Positions 1-13,500 of a stretch of 64,000 nt of DNA are shown here, one piece after another (the stretch's first letter is position 1; every line of letters starts with the position of its first letter). The position numbers and the translations under genes are program-made. Source of the DNA: Paroedura picta. Its lineage: Eukaryota; Chordata; Lepidosauria; Squamata; Gekkonidae. Where the stretch lies: NCBI RefSeq assembly GCF_049243985.1, contig NC_135377.1, forward strand, positions 32,999,255 through 33,063,254. Direction: 5' to 3'. The notes beneath the pieces are model-generated. The model made no database searches. It saw only the letters and a program-made list of their open reading frames with translations, and was not told where the DNA came from.

Positions 1-319
1 ATAAATACTCTGAAAGGATTTTGTAACAATTGAAAAAATACTTAGTAAATGTTGAACTGCAATGTAACAGAGTTTCAAGCTACTGCTGATGAAAATATGT
101 ATATGATCCCAGTAAAGATTATTAATTTTAGGACAAAATTATCCTAAGGACCTGTTAAAGAGTTGATATTTTGTAGATATATTCTGGTTATATTGTGCAT
201 GAAAAGTTTATAGGAAACAATATATCGCAGATAAAACTTTCTTATGATAGAGATGCTTAGTTCTTAGCAATAAATTCCCACATACAGTTTACCATGTCTT
301 ATATGAAAAATGCATGCTT

Positions 320-1008
320 TGTTGTTGTTGTTATTTGTTATGTGCAAAGTCGTGTCCGACCCATCGCGACCCCATGGACAATGATCCTCCAGGCCTTCCT
401 GTCCTCTACCATTCCCCGGAGTCCATTTAAGTTTGCACCTACTGCTTCAGTGACTCCATCCAGCCACCTCATTCTCTGTCGTCCCCTTCTTCTTTTGCCC
501 TCGATCGCTCCCAGCATTAGGCTCTTCTCCAGGGAGTCCTTCCTTCTCATGAGGTGGCCAAAGTATTTGAGTTTCATCTTCAGGATCTGGCCTTCTAAAG
601 AGCAGTCAGGGTTGATCTCCTCTAGGACTGACCGGTTTGTTCGCCTTGCAGTCCAAGGGACTCGCAAGAGTCTTCTCCAGCACCAGAGTTCAAAAGCCTC
701 AATTCTTTGACGCTCGGCCTTCCTTATGGTCCAGCTTTCGCAGCCATACATTGCAACTGGGAATACCATAGCCTTGACTAAACGCACTTTTGTTGGCAGG
801 GTGATGTCTCTGCTTTTTAGGATGCTGTCTAGATTTGACATAGCATTCCTCCCCAGGAGCAAGCGTCTTTTAATTTCTTTGCTGCAGTCCCCATCTGCAG
901 TGATCTTGGAGCCCAGGAAAATAAAATCTGTCACTATCTCCATTTCTTCCCCATCTAATTGCCAGGAATTGAGAGGGCCGGATGCCATGATCTTCGTTTT
1001 CGTTGTTT
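320..1008 (-). mobile_element. Bov-B (RTE) LINE, 3' end with open ORF2 C terminus
   Basis: A reading frame of 216 codons stays open over 338-988. It contains the Bov-B hallmarks DFIFLGSKITADGDC, KVRLVKAMVFPVAMYGCESW, FELWCWRRLLRVPWTARR, YFGHLMRRKDSLEK and RRRRGRQRMRWLDG. The 3' end is the short tail TTTGCACATAACAAATAACA followed by further CAA units (minus strand). The element is 5'-truncated and lies in ADHFE1 intron 7. The uninterrupted frame suggests a fairly recent insertion. Confidence 0.93.
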
Positions 1009-1479
1009 TGTTTGTACCTACACAGATTTATGAACAGGTCAATCCACCTTCACATGTAGGAGATCTCATTGGTCTTTTCAAAACTGTTTTGGCTTCTCAT
1101 AAAGTTTTTCAGATATCCTGTCTGAGGAAAAACCTCCAAGCTACTCTGAATTTCACGTGGCATCTTCCTCAGAAATTTCACTGGCCTTTTAAAAATATTT
1201 TGGCCTTTTTTTTAAATTCATACTTTCTATGTCAGGAGAAAACTTCAAATTAACTTAGAATTCCACTTGAAGCAACAATGTAGCAGTATCTTGTTGAAAA
1301 CTGGGAAGCCCCAACTGGTGGCATACACCTGTGTCAGGTACACACATCAGCCCAGACATATGCATATTCATAGTGTATATTATAAAATACACATGTGCTA
1401 CATGAAAAGAAAATAACATGCCACAACATTAAAAGAAAAGATTCTGGAACAGAACCAAGGTTCAATATAAAATACTTAC

Positions 1480-1557
1480 CAGTTTTTACTTTTAGTTCTT
1501 TGTAATCAAAAATAGCAACTCCAGTGGTTTCACTTCCAGTTCCAGCTGTTGTAGGAA
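1480..1557 (-). CDS. ADHFE1: ADHFE1 coding exon 7
   Basis: A 78-nt exon reading [19 protein letters not shown] and then KELKVKT, against human [19 protein letters not shown]. The acceptor is TTTTTTGAAG and the donor is GTAAGT. It holds the conserved threonine/serine-rich cofactor loop. One base carries over to exon 8, which lies beyond position 1. Confidence 0.97.
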
Positions 1558-4500
1558 CTTCAAAAAATAATTGATGGTTATAATATATACAATAGCATAA
1601 ATCAGCCTTAAAATGAAGGCCACATATTTGAGCTTAATGGATAGTTGGATTATATGAATCTGTTTCACCAGAGATGGTGTTTTCTTCAGTACAATAATCC
1701 CTCCTCAATTTAAAAGGTCTATTGGTAAAAAGCCTCTTCTATCTACTGGGACCAGTATGGTGTAGGGGTTACAGTGTCAGATCTAGGTTCAAATTCCCAC
1801 TCTCATGGAAGCTTGCTAGCTGACTGGGCCAACCATACTCTCTCTGCCTAACCTACTAAACAGGGGTATTGTGAGCATCAAGTAGAGGAAAGGAGAATGC
1901 TATGGGCCACTATGGGTCCCCATTGGTGAGAATTGCAGAGTATAAAAGAAATAAATTAAATAAAATTAACATGGGAAGGCTTCTTGAATGGAGGGAAAGC
2001 ACCACCACTAGAACAGATTTCTCTCTGTGTGGGTCTATTTTATAATCTCAATGCCTGTGTGAAATGGTTTGATTAAGGCCACTAAGGGGTCACTCAAAGC
2101 ATCTTGTAGGAAGTTCCCAGTCAGTCTCCCAACCAGGCAAGTTACAGGGATAAACCTGCCTATATGACGTTTTAAAATTCAACATGACAAGGCAAATGTT
2201 GCTGTTTTATAAGCAAAATTCTAAAATGTACTTGTTTACCTGCAATCAATGGCTTGAGAGTGACTTTAACAGGCTTTCCTTTTCCAATGGGAGCATTGAC
2301 ATAATCTAAGAACTTCGACTCAGGGCTGGATGCGTAGAGATCAGCACATTTACAAGTGTCTATTACAGAACCTCCTCCTACAGCAACGTAGGAATCAAAC
2401 TCTCCCTTTTTAGCAAACTCGATGGCATCCAAGAAGCTTGGAAAGAAAATATCTTTTGATTTATTTGAAGATTTATCCTGCCCCACCCACCCAACAATTC
2501 ACAGCATGTTATAACATTCTCAAAAACTAAAAGAGAAAGTTCAGACATTACAAGTACAGCTGGAAATCACTTGCACTGGTGATTCCTAAATCCGTGAGAC
2601 TAGAGAACCACATGGGGACCACAAATTAGCTATGATCAGCTATGATCACAAACTCCTGAGTGGGTTTATATCCTGAGACCATGAAACAGCATATATAGAT
2701 TTATTCATCTTGACTACAGCTAGTAATTTTAATCCCCTCCAAATCTCAGGTCACATGGATTTCGGGTCACATGGATCCTGCGTTGAGCAGGGGGTTGGAC
2801 TAGATGGCCTCTTCCAACTATGATTCTATGATCTTCCCCATCAGAATATCTACTGGCCTCACTGTGTAGCTGGGCTTTTTGGTGGTTGCCCCAGAACTCT
2901 GGAATCCTTTGATTTCTACTGCAACAAGCATTCTTCTGAGGCATGAGAACCTTTCTGAGTTTTAACTGAAATTACTTTAAATGTGTTGTTGGAATTTTTA
3001 CATCTTGCTTATTTTTACTTCCATGCTCAGAGGAATACTTAGCTTATCTTTTAGTTAAGTATTAACGTTTAAACACCATTTCAATTATTTTTACGGTTGT
3101 CAAATTTTATCTGTTGTACATCACTTTGCATTCTTATAAATCTAATAAATAAGAACTTTAAAAAACAACCTTCAATTATGAGGCAGTGGAAACCTACTAT
3201 TCAAGGAAGTTGGAAATAAAGCTTCCTTTGTTTCCTTACAAACTACATTCTGGATCCATTATTCATAAATCTGGAATACAGAGTCCAGAAGGAAACGGTA
3301 CAGGAAATATTCTCTTAGAGGTGTCCTACTCTGATGATTATATACAGGATTAACTTTACTATGGTAAGGTAAAGGTAAAGGTAAAGGTATCCCCTGTGCA
3401 AGCACCGGGTCATGTCTGACAGACTCAATACGGGGTGGTTTGCCAGTGCCTTCCCCAGTCATTACCATATACCCATCAGCAAGCTGGGTACTCATTTTAC
3501 CAACTTTGGAAGGATGGAAGGCTGAGTCAACCCTGAGCCGGCTGCTGGGATCGAACTCCCAGCCTCATGGGCAGAGCTTTCAGGCTGCATGTCTGCTGCC
3601 TTACCACTCTGCGCCACAATACTTAATCAGAATAAAATTTAGAGAATAATCAGATTATACTTTTCCTTTACTCTTTATACTTTCTGCCGATCTAAATTTA
3701 CTTCTGATTGCTAAATGACAACTTCAGTCCTATAGCAGTTTCAGAAGGCAGACAAGAAAGTTGACAATTATATAGTCATAGATTCAAGTTCAGTAGCACC
3801 TTAGATATGATGGTAGTTGACCAAGGGATCTTTGTCTTTCAAATCATGTTGGTCTCTAAGGTGCTACTGGACTTGAATCTAGCTCTTCTACTGCCGATCA
3901 TCATGGCTACCCCCCTGAAACTAGATTGTACAGTTTTAGAACAACCACAAAGCAAACAGTATAATAAAAGGGTCAGAATAACTGGCTTGGGTTCAATAAT
4001 TCTGTTGTCATCCAAAAAAAGATCTCCTTCCACTGGAAGAAGTCTTTTCATTGTGGGAAGGCAGTTATTGGATACAATATACTATGTTGTTGAGAGACTC
4101 ACAATGTAATCCCATGCAATGTTACATTCTCATAAATCCATTGAAGACATTGGATTTAGAAGGGTATCATTCTGCCTAGGACAACACTGTAGGATGGAGG
4201 AGATTGCCTGTTTCATGTACTTCAGCTGTTTAGAACTTGTGCTAGGAAGCTTAAGTCCCCTACTGAAACAAAAGGCAAGTAAGACATTGATTTCTGGCGA
4301 ATGCAAACATCAGTAGCTCATGCACGCTGATAATGTTAATGGAGATCAATTTGGCAAGAACTAAGTGACACAAATGTTTCAGAGCACAAATACCTCTGGT
4401 CTGTTGGTTCCACTCTTACATTGTCATATATCTTGAACGTTATCCCATTTTTTGTCAGAGAATCCAAGACTGCTTTCATGGGAGGGAGCTGACAGAGGTT

Positions 4501-7500
4501 TTTATCTGTCATCACACAGACTTTTCTGGCGCCCATATTCTGCAAGTCCTAGTGAAAACAATTTGTAAAAAAAAAAAAAAACCAAGATAAAAAGAAGTGA
4601 AAACCCTAAACCGATATAACAACACAAGTGCTTGAATAACAAAATGCTAAATATCAAACCTTGTAAAAGTTTAGTCAGTAGTCAGAACAAGGGCCTGCTA
4701 CCTTTTGAGTCTGCAGGCATCTTTGGAATTTTGAGGGGAGGTGGGGAGTACCATTCCAAAATGGCTACTATAGAAAGCAGAACCAAACCTCAAATGGTTG
4801 CTACAGGAGGTGGCACCACATAGACCCATTATGCACGGGGGTTTTAGCGCACATTCGGGGTGGAATGGCGGCGACTAAAATCACGGATAACGCACGGAGC
4901 CGGCTGCAACCGGCTGCAGCTTCGGTGCATGCCGCCGAAAAAGCCGCGTCAGTGAAACGCGGAAGAAAGCGCAGCTTCCGGGTGAGCGGGGCGCAACCAG
5001 AAGCGGCGCCCGGATCGGCGCGTGCATAATCGGTTACTCTGGGTTTTGCCGCCGTCGCGCCCCGCCCCGTGTATAACTGGTATGCGTCGCGTCTTCCCCC
5101 TCCGCGTTTTCCATGTGACCCGAAATCGCCGTTTCGGCGGCCGTGCATAATGGGCCATACAATACCTCTCTCCTTGCTTTGCAAAGGTATCACAGAAAAG
5201 GTGTAAGAAGAAATTAAAGAAAGTCCGAGAGGGGTGGGGGTGGGGGATGAAAAGAAAAAGGAAACCCTGAAGGTGAACAGCATTGCATCCTGACTGAGGA
5301 AAGTCTAGTAGTTTACTCTACTGATCTTATAGTGGCTGTGGTTGCTATTGCAGTAGAAAACCATTTAACTTGAATGAGGGCAGCCAATAAGAAGTCTTGC
5401 CTTACCGTAGCCATGCCCAATTTCAGAAAAGCCTGCAGGCAGGTGCAACTAGTTGCACACAATTGTGTCCCCTTCTCTACTGCCCTGGTTTACATCTATT
5501 CAGATTCACCTGTGGAATTTTGTATTTATGGATTACTGCCAATAGTTTGAGGAATATCTGTTGGTTTTTAAAATGGCACGCATTAATTTGATGTATCCCT
5601 ACATAAGGTTTGTTCTACAGATAAAACATCTACTCATGAACATCCATACAGACATAATTGTCTGCAATGCAAAAGATCTGGGTTATTAAACAGCAGATGC
5701 ACTGTGATTTGTATGGTCCTATCTTGAGCCCTAACTGCAAGTCTTAAGATTTTACAGCCTGCATCATTGCACACTGAAATTCACTGAAATTCTTCATAAA
5801 AAACCACTCGTAACAAAACTTATGAGAAAGATGTAAAATAGCAGCTTACCATTCCCACTTCTTTAGTAACTCCCTCGCCATATCGGAGATTGGAAACTGC
5901 CATCTACAAACATTACAAAATAAAGCAGTTTGGAAAAGCAACTATATGAAGGTAGGCTATAACAGCAACTCCTACAAATACTTAGCATGTTATATACTCA
6001 AATAATGGCTTTAAATGAACAAAATACAATTTTTCATATGTATTAATTAATTAAGGACCAAACGAGATATTTTTTTAACAAGTCAAGAATTCTTGCTTTC
6101 TCCAGTCATACAACAGCAGTGCTTTTTAAAGCAGTGGTCCCCAACCCGCGGGCCGCGGCCCGGTGCCGGGCCGCAAAGGCCTTAGCGCCAGGCTGCGGCT
6201 CCTTCTTCCCTCCCCCCAAAGCGAGAAGCTCATCAGGCTGCTAGCAAATCGGCCGGCAAATCGGCCGATTAGCTCACAGCCCAGCAAGCTTCTTGTTTCG
6301 GGAGGGGAGGGAAGAGAAGCTTGCCGAGCCGCAAGCTAATCGGCCGCTTTGGCGGCCGATTTGCTGGCGGCCCAGAAGGGCTGGGAGGGGGAGCCGCAGC
6401 CGCTGGCATGGCGGTGGCGCAAACGCGCATGCGCGGACTGCCGCCCCTGCTGGGTGCAAACACGCGTGCTTGGCAGTCCGCGCATGCGCGTTTGCGCTGG
6501 GGCTGCCGCACGTGCGCGGGCCACCGGGCCACCCTCTCCCCCCACTCCGGAGCAGTGGTCTGCGGCAGCCGAAAGGTTGCGGATCGCTATTTTAAAGCAC
6601 CACAGGGGTGGGATTTGGCTTGGGACCACAGTGTGAAAGGAGAAGGAACTCCTCCTGTGCGGTTTTCCTGACCCCAAAATGCTGGAGTGTCACTATTTGC
6701 CCCATTCTGGAGCCATATGTTCATAAAATACCCATACTATACGTGTTTTAAAAAATCATATAGTTTGGCCCTAAGCTTACCTCAAAAGCATAGTCTGTTT
6801 TCCCTACAGCTGTACTTTCAGTACCTAGAAAAGAAATTATATTTTAAATTTTGTACAAGAAAGGAGACAAACCTGTGTTTAAATTATATTAAATAAGTAA
6901 CAATTTGGTGTATTTCTAGAGCAATTTGTAGCCATATATGGTCTGCACCATATAATCTGAAATAAAATGACATAAAAAAAATAAATGACAAACTACCCCC
7001 CCTTTGCCAACCATAGCAACCCCTCAGTTTGAATCCAGGGCCCTCAGGAACAGATAGTGTCAGTCCAAAAGGCCTTCTAGGAAACAAACGGGCACCATGG
7101 ATCCTTTTTTTAGAAGCGTAACCTTGAGGTCTTGATATGGTATATCTCTTTCTTTTAGTAGTTCATATTTTGATTGCTTAGAAATATATAATTAGCATCA
7201 CAGAAATCTAACACATTTTTATGAGCCAGCTTGGTGTAGTGGTTAGGAGTGTGGACTTCTAATCTGGTGAGCCAGGTTTGATTCCATGCTCTCCCAAATG
7301 CAACCAGCTGTGTTACCTTGGACTCACCACAGCACTGATAAAGCTGTTCTGACCGAGCAGTAATATCAGGGCTCACTCAGTCTCACCCACCTCACAGGGT
7401 GTCTGTTGTGGGGAGAGGAAAGGGAAGGCGACTGTAAGCCGCTTTGAGACTCCTTTGGGTAGAGAAAAGCAGCATATAAGAACCAACTCTTCTTTCTTTT

Positions 7501-10500
7501 TTCTTCTCCCTTCTTCTTCTGCTCTTCCTGTAGGAAATTTAGAGCAGGGTACACATTTTCCCCCTTGAATGCCTTGTGCACAGAACACTCCTCTAGTTAA
7601 TTCAAGAGAGACTGATCAGCCGAGAAACATCCAGTAAACTATACAGTTAAGTAGAGGTTGGATCCAGTCCTAAATCAACCCTAACCACTACACCAACTTA
7701 TCTCTGTCATACATCGCTGTGGAGATTTATCTCAGAGAAGCAGTATTTTTATTTGAACTCAGCACCTGACAGCAGTTCTGCATGCTCTTGAGGAACTTCC
7801 AAGAGTAAAAGAGTAAAACTGGGTAAGAATGTGTCTTGGCAACTGTGTAATAAAAAATCACCAGCAAGGCCAAAATATCTGTAATCCAGTTCAACCTACC
7901 TGCTTTTGTTTTTAAAAAGCACACACCTACTAAATTTTTTTCTTCAGCGACTTAAATCTTCCACACATTTCAAGAATTTCAAGCTTGCCCTACATATCTA
8001 CAGTTATTTGAATTCCTTATTGTGTGTGGCTAGGGTCACCAGGTTCTCCCTTCACCATTGGTGGAAGATGGTGGGTAGAGTCGCCAGATCCAGGTGGGGC
8101 AATTCCTTGAGATTAATGAAATCCGTCTGGGGAGAACTGGAGCCTCAGTGTCTACAATGCCATGGATTCCACATTCCAAATCATCTATTTTCTTCAGAGG
8201 AACTGATCTTTGTAGTCCAGAGATGAGCTGTAATTCCAGGGGATCCAAAGGTCCCTCCTGGAGGTAGGCATCCTTTGTGTGACCAATATTACTCTGAGGA
8301 AGTACACGGGAGTTTGTTGGAACTCTTTATATGAAACTGTAGAACACTGGCTAAGAGAGGCAGAAATAATCCCCACAGAAATCGAATGCTGCCCTTTTTA
8401 CCCCACAGTCACAGAGCATACTGCTCCTTCTGTCTGGCAACTGAATTAAATATTTGCTGTTTGGATTCATGGTCAATGAGTGAAACCACGCTGAATGGTC
8501 TACATATACTTTAGGGTGCACAGGAGTGGTGACCCAAATAATTAAACACATAAATATATTTTTAAAACCCTTTTTGTGTTCTGTGTTCAGACTCAGGCCT
8601 GTCATTTTTTCCCACTGTCTCTCACCAGCCTTGTTCATGGTTGACTTCCCCTAATGGCTAAGCCTGTTGTACTTTTCGTAATTAATCTGACATCCCAAAG
8701 ACCTTCCAAGCCACTTACACTATTTTCCTTTGATAGCCAATTGATGTCCTGCTGTTCTATTATTTGGCGGAGCTAAGCTTTTGTTAAAGACTTTATTGAG
8801 CTTGGAAAATATTATTGTTTCCCTTGGAATATGCATGCACATCAAATATAAGTTGGCTTTTAAAGACAAGTCAAATCCACACTTTTAGAATATCATCACT
8901 GTGGTTAAATGTGCACTTTGAATTCTCCACAGCTTATGATTTCTCTCTGCAAACGCCCAACTCCATTACATTTAATGGCACAAATATAAAACATGTTAAA
9001 AAGTAGCTTAACACAGGAATCCTTGTCATTCATACACTGATCAAGTCATGTCCACACTTCTTTATGATAAAGTGTTTTCATGGCAGATAGAGGACAGCAT
9101 TCTGGTCCTGCTAAAGTCACACTAAACAGGTTTGATTCCATGTTTCCTTTGTGGAACTCTACAGTTTAACTCTTACCAGATACAATATACAGTTATACAC
9201 CATCCCCAGTCTTCATAATCTCAGTTGCCTTTACTTTCTTTCTACCAAAAGCACAGAGGCTCTTTAACTACATAAGCCAAGGAAGGAGGGAAGCGGCTGT
9301 AGTGGGTGAGAATCAGTGAAAAAAACGCTATTTGGGTCCAACCCTGGACCACAATTTTTGGGTTATCAAGTCTGTTGGAAATTCCAGATGATGTTGGGGA
9401 TGGAGCCTGGGATGGGGAGGGATCTCAGCAGCCCTTTCCTCCAGGTAAACTGCTATTTTGTGTGGAAATCAGTTCTAATTCCCAGGGGCTTTTTGCACGG
9501 CTTCAAAATCGCACAATGGTTGCTAATTGGAAACGCTATTGATTTGCCTTAACGCACGACGTCGTAGACAATCTGCAACACTCCTGAAACCGATCAGCAA
9601 AAAGCGCTTCGTTGTAGCGCTTTCAGGGGAATCCCAAAAAGTGGATTCACCCTCCGGAAAGCGCTACACTCTTGCAAACAATCTGTAAAACTAGTGATAA
9701 AGACCTGTGCGTTAACATTGTTGCGGTTTCTTCAAAGTCCCTCCTCCTGAGCCTGTCCTCCAAACTTCCGGCGAAGCGATCGCCATTTTTTTTTCTCCGA
9801 GCGAGCGGGGATAAACGCACCAGCGAGCCTCTTTCTGTTTAGAGGCTTCCCTGGCTTCAGTCCTTCACCTTTAGTCACTAAGCACAAACCACATAAAAGC
9901 CCGTTTGCTGAAATAAAGTCCCTTTATATTTTACACATTAATTCAGACGAAAATCGGGCCCGTGAGAGGGGGGGGATTTTTTTTTATCACTCGAGACAGC
10001 GTGGCAACGATCATACGATCAAACGACAGCTCACATTAGGCAGCTGGATGGGTCTCTCCGTTGCAACGAATCTACCCAGATTCGTTGCTATGGGTCTGTT
10101 TTTTTTTTTTTAAACCTTTCTTAAAGGGAAAGGGGCTGTTTGGGAGCATGCTAACGGCTGCCCATTGGCTGCTTGACGGCCAGGGGCGGGACGAGCTTGG
10201 AAATAGCGTTTCCTTTTCTGCCGAGACCGGAAGCTGTGGGAAACGCTACAAAACGCAACTGGATTCCACTACAAAGGCAGGTATGCATAACGACGAATTC
10301 CACTATTTTAAATGGCGATTTTTCGTTCAGTGACCAATTTGCAACAAAGATCCCGGTGCGTAAAGGCCCCAAGAGTTCTCCTTGGCCCATCTGGAGGTTA
10401 GCAATCCTAGACAGAGCCTCATACAATCATTATAAGGCCAGCAGCATATCTGAACACTAGTTTGGCCCTTACAGTATTTAGAATACTGAACTCTTCATTA

Positions 10501-13500
10501 CACTCATCTATATTATATCTTATTAATTGTGGACATTAGACATATTTAAACAGTGCATATTTGATTGAAAATACATTGCCTACATCTACATTCTACCAAG
10601 ATTTTTTTTCTTAAACTCCCCCCCCCACTTCTCTGATATAAACAAATAAAATATGTGCCAAGGCAGCACAGAGTGCAGAAATGTGCAACTCTCCTTAGCA
10701 GAAAACTAATCTATTTATACTTTTACATTTCATAAATGTACCATATACTTCTCTTGTAGATCCTAAGTCACAAATATAGATGCCATCCCCCCAGTGGGGG
10801 TAAGCAGGCCACCCTCAGCTTTCCAGCCTCCATTTGGAGTGGCAGAGGGAGGGGGGGGGAAGGACTGATAGACTTATAACATGACCTTACTCCCAGAAAA
10901 ACCTGAAAGTTCTGTTACGACTCTCTAAGAATTAGGCAGCTGGATGGGTCTCTCCGTTGCAACGAATCTACCTAGATTCGTTGCTATGGGTCTGTTTTTT
11001 TTAAAAAAAACCTTTCTTAAAGGGAAAGGGGCTGTTTGGGAGCATGCTAACGGCTGCCCATTGGCTGCTTGACGGCCAGGGGCGGGACGAGCTTGGCAAT
11101 AGCGCTTCCTTTTCTGCCGAGACCGGAAGCTGTGGGAAACGCTACAAAACGCAACTGGATTCCACTACAAAGGCAGGTATGCATAACGACGAATTCCACT
11201 ATTTTAAATGGCGATTTTTCGTTCAGTGACCAATTTGCAACAAAGATCCCGGTGCGTAAAGGCCCTCAGAATCTCTATGGTAGAACCATAGCATTTGTGA
11301 TGCTTCCTAGAGGGGCAAAATGTCACTTCTGGGAAACACAGGAAGTGACATCAAGCCATCACTGTGAGATGCCCCCCATATCGGGTCTCCTACTAGTGAC
11401 TCTAGCCACAAATTATTCATTTTATGTCTTAAAGTACATTGTTTATATTTGATTATATGTATTTTATTCCATGTATTTTATTGCCCTTAAAATATCAAAT
11501 TTTTCTTTAAAACGACATCACAGGTTTCCCCCATTTCCACCATAATCTTTGAATACATGCAAAGATAGTCTTACCTTGTGAATACGTGTGGGAGTGAGAA
11601 GGGCACATGCATCTAAGGAAAAGAAAGAGGAACATGTGGGCACTGCATTTTTTCACAATAGTATCTTGCCATCTAGTGTCATAAAGTGGTATTTCCTTAC
11701 TGAAATATTGAAATCTTTTAATATGTTTGCATAATTGTCAAAGCTAGTTTGAGTACACTTTAAGTACACTTTAAGTACACTTTAAGCAGGACTCGCATGA
11801 TCTCAGGCTAACCACTCTTGGGGCATTCAAAGAGTACTTGGGAAGGAAAACCCCACACAACAGCCATGATCTTCCCTCAGAAGTCATGGCTCATAGTTTG
11901 GGGACTGCTTTAGCCAGAACAAAGGTTGAGTCAGGACAAAGGTTGTTAAAAGCATCAAGATAAACAATAAACATTTCTTCAAAAATATATGGAGCAGGAA
12001 ATCAGTCAGAGAAGCAGTTGGACTTCTGGATGACAATGGATTAAAAGAACTGTTAAATTTAGGAAGACGGCAGGGCTGAGGCACTAATTCGAGGGACTGC
12101 CTTTTAGTAGGTATCCTCCTTTCTCTGTGGTTGAGGTCAGAGGGTAGCAATCGGGGAGGATCAACTGCAGTACTGATAATTCCATTGTGGAGTCTCGCAG
12201 GGTGCAATCCTCTCTCCAACATTATTTAACATCTTCATGCACCCTCTAGCAGGGCTAGTCCAGAGTTTTGGGGTTGGGTACCACCAGTACACTGATGATA
12301 CCCAGCTCTGTCTCCTGATGGGCAGCCAGATGCCTCTCCAACTTCATGGGTCTGGTGTCTGGAGGCGGGGATGGATCAAGCCACCATAAACTGAACCCTG
12401 CAAAGTTGGAGGTTCACTGGCTGGGGAAGAAGTGACCAGATCAGGAAGCGTGCCTTCTTAGGCTGGATAGGGTGCAGTTTATGGAAGAACAATTGCCCCA
12501 AAACATGAGTGATTTTTGACACCTTCTTAATGATGATCATGAAAGTCCAGCTGGTGTTTTTCCATCTACACCAAGTAAAGCTATTAGCACCCTATCTGGC
12601 CCCAGAAGACCTAGCCACTGTGATCCACACAATGGTCACTTCCAGATGATTACTGCAACTTGCTCTATGCAGGTCCAAAATGCAACTGCCCAGGTTCTCA
12701 CACAAACACCATGGAGAGTCCACGTCTTGCGCCAGCTGCAGTGGCTCCCAGTTGAGTTCTGGATCCGGTTCAAAGTTTTGGTTCTAACCTTTAAGGCCTT
12801 ATGCTGTCTGGGCCCTACGTATCTGAGGGACCACAGACATAATACCGCCTTTCTGAATATGTTCCCCAGAGAGTGCTTCGATCTTATAACACCAATCTGC
12901 TGAGGATCCCTGGCCCTAACAAGGTCTGTTTGGCCTCGACCAGAGCCAGGCCCTTACAATAGGATATTTAATTCTAATAGAATGTCTCAGCAGCCAACTA
13001 AAGGCTATTGAAAAACAATTCCAAAAGCAGCTATGCAAAGCTTCCTCACAGGCATTCCAGAAGTTGGCTGTTGAAATACCGAGTTGCGCACAGGCCCAAG
13101 CCTCCCCTCCACCCCCGCAGTGTGGCGCTGGCTGTGTCGGCCTGGAACGCCCGATTTGGCTGCCGCTGCGCACAATCCTAGTGGGGAGAGAAGGCTAGCA
13201 CCCTTTGTATTTTAAATCACAACAGGCTTTTTTGCTGGTTAAAGAATACTGCTCATTAAAGAAATGATATTTGAAGAGTGAGGACTCCTTGACTATCTAC
13301 TTGCTATGCTAGGTTCAGCGATCTTGTATTACCATAAAGGTGCCCCATTACTTAGCCACTACTTTCAATGGAGAGTGCTCATGTGGAAGCAGATCCTGTG
13401 ACTTTGATTCCTTTGTGTTCATTTGCTAAATACAACAGTGACTGCAGAGTTGTGGGTGGAGCCTGGGGAAGGCAGGGCTTGGGAGAGGAGGGATCTCAGC

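Noticed and set aside
6269-6677. Overlapping open frames on both strands near 6.3-6.7 kb
   Set aside because: They lie inside a CpG-rich non-autonomous hAT element; six-frame openness reflects base composition.
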